NCBI RefSeq assembly: GCF_002150765.1
Contig: NZ_MUYM01000037.1
Location: 1-64,000, forward strand
From: Lentzea kentuckyensis
GTDB lineage: Bacteria > Actinomycetota > Actinomycetes > Mycobacteriales > Pseudonocardiaceae
Reading direction: 5' to 3'
DNA length: 64,000 nt
Below the pieces are notes generated by a model, which searched no databases, had not been told where the DNA came from, and saw only the letters and a program-made list of their open reading frames with translations. This document shows, piece by piece, positions 25,185 to 31,153 of the stretch. Within the stretch, counting starts at the first letter, position 1. Every line of letters begins with the position of its first letter. The translations under genes and the position numbers were made by a program.

Positions 25185-26227
25185 ACCCGCGATGGTAGCC
25201 CTTTGATCAACTCCGCGACTTCCCGCGGCGCGAACTCCAGCCCGCTCGGTCCGACACTCACCTCGAAGGTGCACCGCCGCGGATCCGGATTCGACCGCGT
25301 GTACAGGAACAGCTTGATCCCCGTGTCCTCCAGCAGGTTCTGCGCCGCCCGCTGCGCCTGCTCCCGTGACATCGGCAGCTGGACGTGGAAGATCGGCGTG
25401 ACCGGCACCTCCGGCGTGGTGTGCGCGAACCCGTCGTCGTTGATCGCCTTGGCCAGCGCCTGCGCGTGGGCCTTGAACTCCGCCATCCTCGGCAGGTTCT
25501 CGTCCATGCCCATCAACGCGATCGCCGCCAGCGGCCACGCGTCCACGATCGCCCCGCCCAACCGGCGCCGCCACACCGCCGCGTGCTCGATCGTCTCCGC
25601 GTCACCGGCGAGCACCGCGCCCCTGACCCCGTCGAGTCCTTTGTAGAGCGACACGTACACCGTGTCGAACAGAGCCGCGATCTCGGAGAACGTCGCGTCG
25701 TAGCCGGTCTGCGCCTCCCAGAGCCGCGCGCCGTCGCAGTGCGCGGCCGCGCCGTTGTCCCGAGCCCAGCGGGTTTGCGCTTCGAGGTCCTCGAACGCCG
25801 GCAGCTGCCCGCCGATGTCGCGCTGCGGCAGCTCGATCACGACCGCAGCGAGCGGTTCACCGACGGCCTTCAGGTCGTCGAGGGTGAGCAGCGCGTGGCG
25901 GTCACCGGCCGGATGGAATCTCAAGCCGTGCACCGCGTTGTAACCCTGGTTCTCCCACACGTGCATGTGCGTCTGCGGATGCCCCGCGAACGCACGCCGG
26001 CCCGTCCGCTCGGCATGCACGCGCAACGCCGACTGCTGCGCCATGATCCCCGACGGGAAGAACAACGCGCGCTGCTTGCCCAGCACAGCAGCGACCCGTT
26101 CCTCCAGCTCCCGCACCGGATCCTCCGGCCGCGTGTCCGGCGTGATCCGCTGCGCGAGCCGGCGCAGCACCTCGTGTGGTGACCGGCGGGAGCTGGAATG
26201 GTTCGACAGCGAACGGCGGATGTCCAT
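25181..26227 (-). CDS. Threonine aldolase family protein (PLP-dependent)
   Basis: 348-residue fold-type I PLP enzyme of the beta-eliminating lyase/threonine aldolase family. Marks: ALFFPSGIMAQQSALRVHAE, HPQTHMHVWENQGYNAVHG, HCDGARLWEAQTGY (PLP Asp) and the Schiff-base Lys in VYVSLYKGLDGVRGAVLAG. Likely reaction: glycine plus aldehyde from a beta-hydroxy amino acid, or a related retro-aldol cleavage. A TTGCAAC-TGA-GTTGCAA operator (26244-26260) lies 17 bp upstream, over a putative TAGGCT -10. The stop overlaps the recombinase start. Confidence 0.87.
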   Translation of the reverse strand: MDIRRSLSNHSSSRRSPHEVLRRLAQRITPDTRPEDPVRELEERVAAVLGKQRALFFPSGIMAQQSALRVHAERTGRRAFAGHPQTHMHVWENQGYNAVHGLRFHPAGDRHALLTLDDLKAVGEPLAAVVIELPQRDIGGQLPAFEDLEAQTRWARDNGAAAHCDGARLWEAQTGYDATFSEIAALFDTVYVSLYKGLDGVRGAVLAGDAETIEHAAVWRRRLGGAIVDAWPLAAIALMGMDENLPRMAEFKAHAQALAKAINDDGFAHTTPEVPVTPIFHVQLPMSREQAQRAAQNLLEDTGIKLFLYTRSNPDPRRCTFEVSVGPSGLEFAPREVAELIKGLPSRV

Positions 26228-26243
26228 CCCACGAGCCTAGCTG

Positions 26244-26260
26244 TTGCAACTGAGTTGCAA
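26244..26260. promoter_or_regulatory. Palindromic operator upstream of the threonine aldolase-recombinase operon
   Basis: A perfect 17-bp palindrome, TTGCAAC-TGA-GTTGCAA. On the minus strand it is followed by TAGGCT and, six bases later, the ATG at 26227, so it would cover the promoter. TTGCAA-type palindromes are usual MarR or GntR family sites; no such gene is adjacent. Confidence 0.6.
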
Positions 26261-26266
26261 TAGGTG

Positions 26267-26638
26267 TCAGGCGGCCGCACTCAACCGGGCGTCGAGCTCG
26301 GCCTCGTCCGCGACGAACCACAGCTGCCGCCCCTTGTTCGACTCGTACACGAAGTCCCGCAACGCCGTGCTCGCCTCCACGTGCGCGGTGATGTCCCCGA
26401 CCACCGCCACGCGGAACCCGTACTGCTGCAGCTTCTGCACCACCGCGCCCGCAACCCGCGTGCGCAACACGAAGAAGTCCTCGCTCAACCGCGCCACCGG
26501 CAGCACCAGCCACTGCACGTCCTGCCCCCACAACGTGCCGATCAGATCCACAGCGGACCGCTCGTCGGTGATCGGCGCCCCGTCCGGCGCGCACATCAGG
26601 ACCGTGGCGCCGTGGCGCGTCTGCACAACATCAGGCAT
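26267..26638 (-). CDS. DUF4180 domain protein
   Basis: 123 residues matching the DUF4180 pattern: DERSAVDLIGTLWGQDVQWLVLPV, RLSEDFFVLRTRVAGAVVQKL, VAVVGDITAHVEASTALRDFVYESNKG and WFVADEAELDARL. The fold resembles STAS-like domains; function is unknown. ATG 26638 fits the family start; GTG 26662 is an alternative. It is upstream of, and on the same strand as, the aldolase, but 39 bp with an operator separate them. Confidence 0.82.
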   Translation of the reverse strand: MPDVVQTRHGATVLMCAPDGAPITDERSAVDLIGTLWGQDVQWLVLPVARLSEDFFVLRTRVAGAVVQKLQQYGFRVAVVGDITAHVEASTALRDFVYESNKGRQLWFVADEAELDARLSAAA

Positions 26639-26695
26639 GACACCGCAACCTAGTAGCGGCACACATCCCCTGTCGCGGCGAATTCCGGTGACCTC

Positions 26696-26707
26696 TGGTG
26701 ATCACCA
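26696..26707. promoter_or_regulatory. 12-bp perfect palindrome at the hydrolase promoter
   Basis: TGGTGATCACCA lies just before TAGGGT (26713-26718), a possible -10 for the plus-strand leader and hydrolase at 26855. Its place between probable -35 and -10 suggests a repressor site. It is also about 60 bp upstream of the divergent DUF4180 start. Confidence 0.4.
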
Positions 26708-26743
26708 CTTGGTAGGGTCGCCGCACGCGATCGGCCAGAGGAG

Positions 26744-26800
26744 GTGAGACCCATCAACGCGGTGAACCCAGATGGGCGCTCCTCCTCCCGCACGGCCTGA
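26744..26800 (+). CDS. Possible 18-codon leader peptide in a structured 5' leader
   Basis: A short frame from GTG 26744 to TGA 26798-26800 (MRPINAVNPDGRSSSRTA) within the 5' leader of the hydrolase gene. A GGAGG overlaps its first codons, so the start is uncertain; GTG 26762 is another option. Around it are stems CCCATC/GATGGG (26750-26755 with 26771-26776), GCGCTCC/GGAGCGC (26776-26782 with 26818-26824) and the self-complementary 26799-26810. The first two share a base, so they may be alternatives, as in ribosome-stalling attenuators. This is inferred from layout only. Confidence 0.35.
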   Translation: MRPINAVNPDGRSSSRTA

Positions 26801-26854
26801 CGCGCGCGTCGCCACGGGGAGCGCTCCAGAAGCCATCCCGAAAGGCGAACCACC

Positions 26855-27571
26855 ATGCGCTTTCTCGCCACGTCGACCACCGGCGGCAGCACGGCACGCG
26901 ACTTCGTCCACGACGGCGTCCCCGGCGTCCTGTGGACCCCCGGCCACCCCGCGCCACTCGTCCTGGGCGCACACGGCGGCGGCCAGCACAAACGAGCCCC
27001 CAGAACGATCGCCCACGCCGCCCGCTGCGTCGCCGCCGGCCTGGCGGTCGTCACCCTCGACACCCCAGGACACGGCGACCGCCCGCGATCCCCACAGGAC
27101 GAACGCTTCATCGCCGAGATCAGGGCCCGCATCGCCACTGGTCAAGACGCCGCCGTCTTGCTCGCCGAGTACAACGCCGTGCTGGCCGCACAGGCTGTCC
27201 CCGAATGGCGCTCCGTGCTCGACGCGCTGCTCGACCTGCCCGACATCGACGGCGACAACGGCGTCGGGTTCTGGGGCATGTCGATGGGCGGCGCCATCGG
27301 CATCCCGCTCGTGGCCGCCGAACCCAGAGTGCGCGCGGCGGTGTTCGGACTCGTCGGGGCGTCACCGAACCTCGTGCAGGCCGCCGCGCAGGTGACGGTG
27401 CCTCTGCGGTTCCTGCTGCAGTGGGACGACCAGCTGGTCGCCCGTGACGCTGGGCTGGCGTTGTTCGACGCCTTCGGGTCACGGCGGAAGACGTTGCACG
27501 CCAACCCCGGCGGACACGGGGAGGTGCCCGAGTCCGAGGTGGACAGCGCGGTCCGGTTCCTCGCCGGGTAA
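26855..27571 (+). CDS. Alpha/beta hydrolase (dienelactone-hydrolase-like)
   Basis: 238-residue alpha/beta hydrolase. Oxyanion region PLVLGAHGGGQHK, nucleophile elbow VGFWGMSMGGAIG, acid region FLLQWDDQLVARDAG and catalytic His in NPGGHGEVPESEV. AAAGG lies 10 nt before ATG 26855. The unusual feature is the roughly 130-nt upstream leader with a candidate peptide and alternative hairpins, which implies inducible expression. The substrate is unknown; drug or ester hydrolysis would fit an attenuated gene but is speculation. Confidence 0.83.
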   Translation: MRFLATSTTGGSTARDFVHDGVPGVLWTPGHPAPLVLGAHGGGQHKRAPRTIAHAARCVAAGLAVVTLDTPGHGDRPRSPQDERFIAEIRARIATGQDAAVLLAEYNAVLAAQAVPEWRSVLDALLDLPDIDGDNGVGFWGMSMGGAIGIPLVAAEPRVRAAVFGLVGASPNLVQAAAQVTVPLRFLLQWDDQLVARDAGLALFDAFGSRRKTLHANPGGHGEVPESEVDSAVRFLAG

Positions 27572-27939
27572 CGCCGCGTTCGGGTGCAGGCGGCAAGGGT
27601 GCGGCGGTGGTGGGGCACGGCTGTGGTGTGGATAGCGGCGGGTGAGCCTCTCTCCGTGGACAACGCGGCCCGCACGCGGCGGCCCGGCGAACATGCGTGG
27701 TGTGCTGCCTGCGTCTGCAGTGCCGTGGTTCGGCGCAGCCGCAAGCCGGCAGCAGGGCGCTCACACGGCCTGGCACCGCGTCGGCAACAGCAGGGCACTT
27801 CGATGCGGTCAGCACCTGGTGGCGGACGAGAAGCCACAGCTTGCTTCCTCAGCCGGGGCACCGCGTTCTACCCGGCCCGACACTTGGTGGCGGTTGCCCA
27901 CAGAGGCGGCTCGCTTGTGCGGCCGGCCGAAATTCCCGC
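27572..27939. other. Intergenic region between hydrolase and adenosine deaminase
   Basis: About 370 bp with short open frames only, none with convincing start signals or family features. It may contain a terminator for the hydrolase, but I see no strong hairpin. The promoter-proximal inverted repeat of the deaminase begins at 27940. Confidence 0.5.
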
Positions 27940-27981
27940 GCGCATGTGCGGCGGCGCTGGGTAGCGTCGCCGCACATGCGC
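27940..27981. promoter_or_regulatory. 14-bp inverted repeat spanning -10 and start codon of adenosine deaminase
   Basis: GCGCATGTGCGGCG (27940-27953) is the exact reverse complement of 27968-27981. The 14-nt centre ends with TAGCGT (27962-27967), a likely -10, and the right arm contains the ATG at 27976. The -10 to ATG distance (8 nt) implies a leaderless mRNA. The repeat could be an operator over the promoter; if transcribed from further upstream it would sequester the start codon. Confidence 0.55.
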
Positions 27982-28950
27982 GATCTTGCGACGTTGCCCA
28001 AAGCCCACCTGCACGTGCACCTGGAAAGCACCGTGCGAGCGGACACCCTCGCCGAACTGGCCGGCCACCACGGGATCGACGTGGCGGCGCGGACCGGGCC
28101 GTTCGACGACTTCGCGCAGTTCGCCGCGCACAACGGGGCGGTGCGGGACTGCCTGCGGCGAGCCGAGGACTTTCACCGGATCGCGTACGAGTTCTGCGCC
28201 GAGGAAGCAGCGCAGGGGACCCGGTACGCCGAGGTCACGTTCACCGCGGCAGCGCACGGAGAACGGCTCGGGGATCCGGACATGCCGCTCGAGGCGGTGT
28301 TGTCCGGGCTCGCCGCAGGACAGGCCGCCCACGGCATCGAATGCCGTGTGATCGTGGACCACCCGAGGAAGCGGTCGGTCGAACGGCTCAAGGCCTCGCT
28401 TCGGCTCGCGACCGTGCACCCACAGGTCGTGGCGATCGGGATGGCGGGCGCGGAGGACTACCCGCTGACGCCGTTCGCCGCTGTGTTCCGGGCCGCGCGA
28501 GAAGCCGGGATCGGGCTCGTGCACCACGCGGGGGAGTGCTGCGGGGCGCCGAGTGTCGCCGAAGCCGTGACCGTCGGGCTCGCCGACCGGATCGGGCACG
28601 GGTTCCGCGCACTCGAGGACCCGGAGGTCGTCGCGCTGCTGCGGGACCGCGCCATTCCGCTCGAAGCGTGTCCGTCGTCCAACGTCGCGTTGGGACTGGT
28701 CGAATCACTCTCCTCTCATCCGCTGCCACACCTCATCAACGCCGGGCTGGCCGTCACGCTCAGCACCGACATCCCCTCCTCGACCGGCACCACGCTCACC
28801 GACGAGTACCAGGCACTGCGCGACGAACTCGGCTTCGACGACGACACCCTCGCGGCGATCGCCACCAACGCCGTCGACGCCTCCTTCGCACCCGCCGCCA
28901 CGAAGACCGCGCTGCGTCAGGACATCGCCACCTGGCGAGCCGGCTCGTAA
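27976..28950 (+). CDS. add: Adenosine deaminase
   Basis: 324-residue metal-dependent purine deaminase converting adenosine (or an adenosine-like nucleoside) to inosine. Zinc ligands are in KAHLHVHLEST (HxH); catalytic Glu in VHHAGECCG; IGHGFRALED provides the catalytic His; STDIPSS holds the metal Asp. N-terminal LPKAHLHVHLE is the family hallmark. ATG 27976 directly precedes it. Some actinobacterial members act on 6-aminodeoxyfutalosine or adenine, so substrate specificity is not certain. Its last 34 bp overlap the convergent gene at 28917-29255. Confidence 0.88.
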   Translation: MRDLATLPKAHLHVHLESTVRADTLAELAGHHGIDVAARTGPFDDFAQFAAHNGAVRDCLRRAEDFHRIAYEFCAEEAAQGTRYAEVTFTAAAHGERLGDPDMPLEAVLSGLAAGQAAHGIECRVIVDHPRKRSVERLKASLRLATVHPQVVAIGMAGAEDYPLTPFAAVFRAAREAGIGLVHHAGECCGAPSVAEAVTVGLADRIGHGFRALEDPEVVALLRDRAIPLEACPSSNVALGLVESLSSHPLPHLINAGLAVTLSTDIPSSTGTTLTDEYQALRDELGFDDDTLAAIATNAVDASFAPAATKTALRQDIATWRAGS

Positions 28951-29255
28951 CACACCAGACCGTGCCGCGCCGCCAGCAACGCCACCAGGTCGAGCACCTG
29001 CCGCTGACCCGGCCACACCACATGCACGATCACCGCGTCCGTGCCCACTGTCAGCGCCTCGTTCCACGACACCGGCGAAGCGGGATCCGGCGAGGTCTGA
29101 CGTAACTCGCGCACGAACGCCGCCACCGCCGTGTCGAACGCGCCCAGCGGCGAGGACCGCAACTCCGCATAACGCGCCGCCGCCTCCGCGAACGACGCGG
29201 GCCCAGGAGCCCGCCACACCACCACATCGACCGCGACATCCACCGGGACGTCCAT
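28917..29255 (-). CDS. Hypothetical protein coupled to DUF4240
   Basis: 112 residues, family not recognised. MDVPVDVAVDVVVWRAPGPA leads to an alpha-helical middle (AARYAELRSSPLGAFDTAVAAFVREL) and a strand-helix end (AVIVHVVWPGQRQVLDLVALLAARHGLVCYEPA). The last motif resembles small immunity-type proteins that end in HGLVxYDP, a loose similarity only. Its ATG overlaps the DUF4240-1 stop (TGATG), so the two are translated together from the promoter at 29814-29836. The 3' end overlaps the adenosine deaminase gene by 34 bp. Confidence 0.65.
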   Translation of the reverse strand: MDVPVDVAVDVVVWRAPGPASFAEAAARYAELRSSPLGAFDTAVAAFVRELRQTSPDPASPVSWNEALTVGTDAVIVHVVWPGQRQVLDLVALLAARHGLVCYEPARQVAMS

Positions 29256-29806
29256 CACGCCACCTTCCCGAACAACGCGCCCAACCTCGGAATCCGCGCC
29301 GCGACCTCCGCCGGATCCGCGAAATCCCACTGCTCACCGGACGGGGCCGGCGACGTCAGCAACTCCACGCCACGCGACGCGAGCACCGCCTGCAGATCAC
29401 CGTCGAACGCCTCGGCCGCCACGTAGTCGAGGCCCTCCCAGTCCGGCCACTCGTCATCCGCCCACGCGTGCACGCCACCACGCGAGGCCAGCAACCGGAG
29501 GTGCGGCAGGTCCGCCAACGCGTCCGGCGACGACTCCACCGCCTCGAACACCTCCCTGCCCAGCCCGACCAACCACGACTGGAAGTAGAAGAACCCGTCG
29601 TCCGAGCACAGACCGCCGCAGATCACGTCGGCCGCGTGCCAATGCGCCCACGTGTCCACCCGCCGCCGCACCTCGTCCAGCCGCAGCGCGAACTCGCACG
29701 CGTCCGCGCCGGACAGGGCGGCCGTCAGCCACTCCAGCCGTTCGTCCTGGCCGGAGGTCTGCGCGGACGACCTCTCGACCAGGGCCCAGAACGCGTTCAG
29801 GTCCAT
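29255..29806 (-). CDS. DUF4240 domain protein (paralogue 1)
   Basis: 183-residue protein of the DUF4240 family. MDLNAFWALVERS at the start, then VRRRVDTWAHWHAADVICGGLCSDDGFFYFQSWLVGLGREVFE and LADLPHLRLLA, DDEWPDWEGLDYVAAEAF. ATG 29806 is chosen because the conserved MDLxxFW begins there and a leaderless -10 (TAGCGT, 29814-29819) ends 7 nt upstream. First of three tandem paralogues in 29.2-31.1 kb; it is nearest in sequence to paralogue 3. Function unknown; the domain occurs in multi-copy arrays in mycelial actinobacteria. Confidence 0.82.
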   Translation of the reverse strand: MDLNAFWALVERSSAQTSGQDERLEWLTAALSGADACEFALRLDEVRRRVDTWAHWHAADVICGGLCSDDGFFYFQSWLVGLGREVFEAVESSPDALADLPHLRLLASRGGVHAWADDEWPDWEGLDYVAAEAFDGDLQAVLASRGVELLTSPAPSGEQWDFADPAEVAARIPRLGALFGKVA

Positions 29807-29813
29807 GCCGAGC

Positions 29814-29836
29814 ACGCTAGCGAGGGGGTCTGACAA
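29814..29836 (-). promoter_or_regulatory. RecA-NDp-like (PafBC-type) leaderless promoter of DUF4240-1
   Basis: Minus strand: TTGTCAGAC, 8-nt spacer, TAGCGT, then 7 nt and the ATG at 29806. The mycobacterial RecA-independent DNA-damage promoter consensus is TTGTCRGTG-N8-TAnnnT; seven of nine upstream bases match and the spacer length is exact. Confidence 0.7.
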
Positions 29837-29863
29837 TTTTTGACGCCCGGCGATCGGCGCAGG

Positions 29864-30445
29864 TCAGGCCGCCTTCTCCTGCCCTCCCGACAGCTCCCAC
29901 AGCCGCGGCAGCCGCACCGCCGCCTCCACCGGCGAGTCCAGATCCCACACCGGACCCGAGAACGGGCCCGCGTCCGTCACCGGCACGCACCCCAGGATCG
30001 CCAGCGCGTTGTCCAGCGACCGGCCCGTCGCCGCGAAGAACGCCTCCCGCGGCGCCCGGTGCAGCCCCTGCCACAACGGCCACGCCGCGTCCGGCCACGA
30101 CTCCGCCCCGACCGCCAGCAACGTCCGCACCGCCGGCACGTCGGCCAGCGCGTCCGGGCACGACGCCACCGACCCCAGCACCCCGCGGCCCAGCCCGACC
30201 AACCACGACTGGAACGCGAAGAATTGCTCGGACGAACACAATCCATCACACAGAACATAAGCCGCGTGCCAGTGTGAGAACGTGTTCACCCGGCCACGTG
30301 ACGCGCTCAGCAAGACCTCGAAACCAACAATGTCACCAGGCAGCAGCAAAGCCAGCCGAGACGTCAGCCACGCCGACCGTTCACCCTGTTCAGAGGTGGC
30401 GTACGCGGACTCGTCGAGCAGGTCCCAGAAGACGTCGAGATCCAT
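29864..30445 (-). CDS. DUF4240 domain protein (paralogue 2)
   Basis: 193-residue paralogue. MDLDVFWDLLDESAY, RGRVNTFSHWHAAYVLCDGLCSSEQFFAFQSWLVGLGRGV and LADVPAVRTLL follow the family pattern, but the C-terminal third (SLDNALAILGCVPVTDAG) differs most from the other two. ATG 30445 lies 7 nt after a TAGCGT -10. The 27 bp downstream of its stop already contain the promoter of paralogue 1, so each copy is an independent transcription unit. Confidence 0.82.
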   Translation of the reverse strand: MDLDVFWDLLDESAYATSEQGERSAWLTSRLALLLPGDIVGFEVLLSASRGRVNTFSHWHAAYVLCDGLCSSEQFFAFQSWLVGLGRGVLGSVASCPDALADVPAVRTLLAVGAESWPDAAWPLWQGLHRAPREAFFAATGRSLDNALAILGCVPVTDAGPFSGPVWDLDSPVEAAVRLPRLWELSGGQEKAA

Positions 30446-30452
30446 GCCCAGA

Positions 30453-30475
30453 ACGCTATCGAGAAGGTCCGACAA
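30453..30475 (-). promoter_or_regulatory. RecA-NDp-like (PafBC-type) leaderless promoter of DUF4240-2
   Basis: Minus strand: TTGTCGGAC, 8-nt spacer, TAGCGT, then 7 nt and the ATG at 30445. Same geometry as the promoters of paralogues 1 and 3. Confidence 0.7.
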
Positions 30476-30504
30476 TTATTGGAGTGCGCCGATCGGAGGA
30501 CCGA

Positions 30505-31077
30505 TCACGCCGCATTCCCGAACAACGCCCACAGCCGCGGAACCCGGCGCGCGATGTCGGCCGGATCCTCCAGCTGCACGTCCTCACCGCCCGGCGACAC
30601 GTCGAACGCCCGCGTCTGCCCCCGCGACGCCAGCACCTCGTCCAGCTCACCGGAGAACACCGCCTCGTAGGCCGCGTCCGCCACCCGGTACAGCGCCTCC
30701 CAGTCCGGCCAGTCGTCATCCGCCCAGCCGTCCACCGACCCCAGCGACGCCAGCCGCCGCACCCGCGGCAGAGAGGCCAGCGCGTCCGGCGACAGCACGA
30801 CCGACTCGAACACCTCCCGGCCCTGACCGATCAGCCACGCCTGGAAGTAGAAGAACGAGTCCATCCCGCACAGGCCGTGACAGATCAGCGTCGCCGCCTG
30901 CCAGTGCGCCCACGTGTCCACCCGCCGCCGCTGCTCGTCCAGCCGCACCGCGAAGTCGGCGATCTCACCAGCCGGCAGCAACGCCAGCCGCCCGGACAGC
31001 CACGCCCGCCGATCATCGAGGTCAACCGCCTGCTCACGAGCATGATCGACCAGTCTCCAGAAGCCCCCAGCGTCCAT
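30505..31077 (-). CDS. DUF4240 domain protein (paralogue 3)
   Basis: 190-residue paralogue. MDAGGFWRLVDHA, QRRRVDTWAHWQAATLICHGLCGMDSFFYFQAWLIGQGREVFE, LASLPRVRRLA and DDDWPDWEALYRVADAAYE align with paralogue 1 throughout. It is the most upstream copy and is divergent from hrpA (76 bp between starts). Two of the three C-termini end in a similar IxRRVPRLxxLFG motif. The role is unknown; the promoter suggests induction by DNA damage or antibiotic stress. Confidence 0.82.
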   Translation of the reverse strand: MDAGGFWRLVDHAREQAVDLDDRRAWLSGRLALLPAGEIADFAVRLDEQRRRVDTWAHWQAATLICHGLCGMDSFFYFQAWLIGQGREVFESVVLSPDALASLPRVRRLASLGSVDGWADDDWPDWEALYRVADAAYEAVFSGELDEVLASRGQTRAFDVSPGGEDVQLEDPADIARRVPRLWALFGNAA

Positions 31078-31084
31078 GGCGGCA

Positions 31085-31107
31085 ACGCTAGCGGCCGGGT
31101 CCGACAG
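31085..31107 (-). promoter_or_regulatory. RecA-NDp-like (PafBC-type) leaderless promoter of DUF4240-3
   Basis: Minus strand: CTGTCGGAC, 8-nt spacer, TAGCGT, then 7 nt and the ATG at 31077. One base weaker than the other two in the upstream motif, but identical spacing. Confidence 0.65.
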
Positions 31108-31153
31108 TTATTGGCGCGAACGATTTGAACGTCCTGACTATCCTTGAGCCCAA

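Noticed and set aside
22173..25646. Very long plus-strand open frame opposite the M4 protease and recombinase genes
   Set aside because: It is antisense to two genes with clear catalytic motifs and has low-complexity Gly/Val/Arg/His-rich composition typical of high-GC shadow frames.
26772..27395. Alternative plus-strand frame from ATG 26772 overlapping the hydrolase
   Set aside because: Arg/Pro/Ser-rich frame-shifted shadow of the hydrolase; the hydrolase frame has all catalytic motifs.
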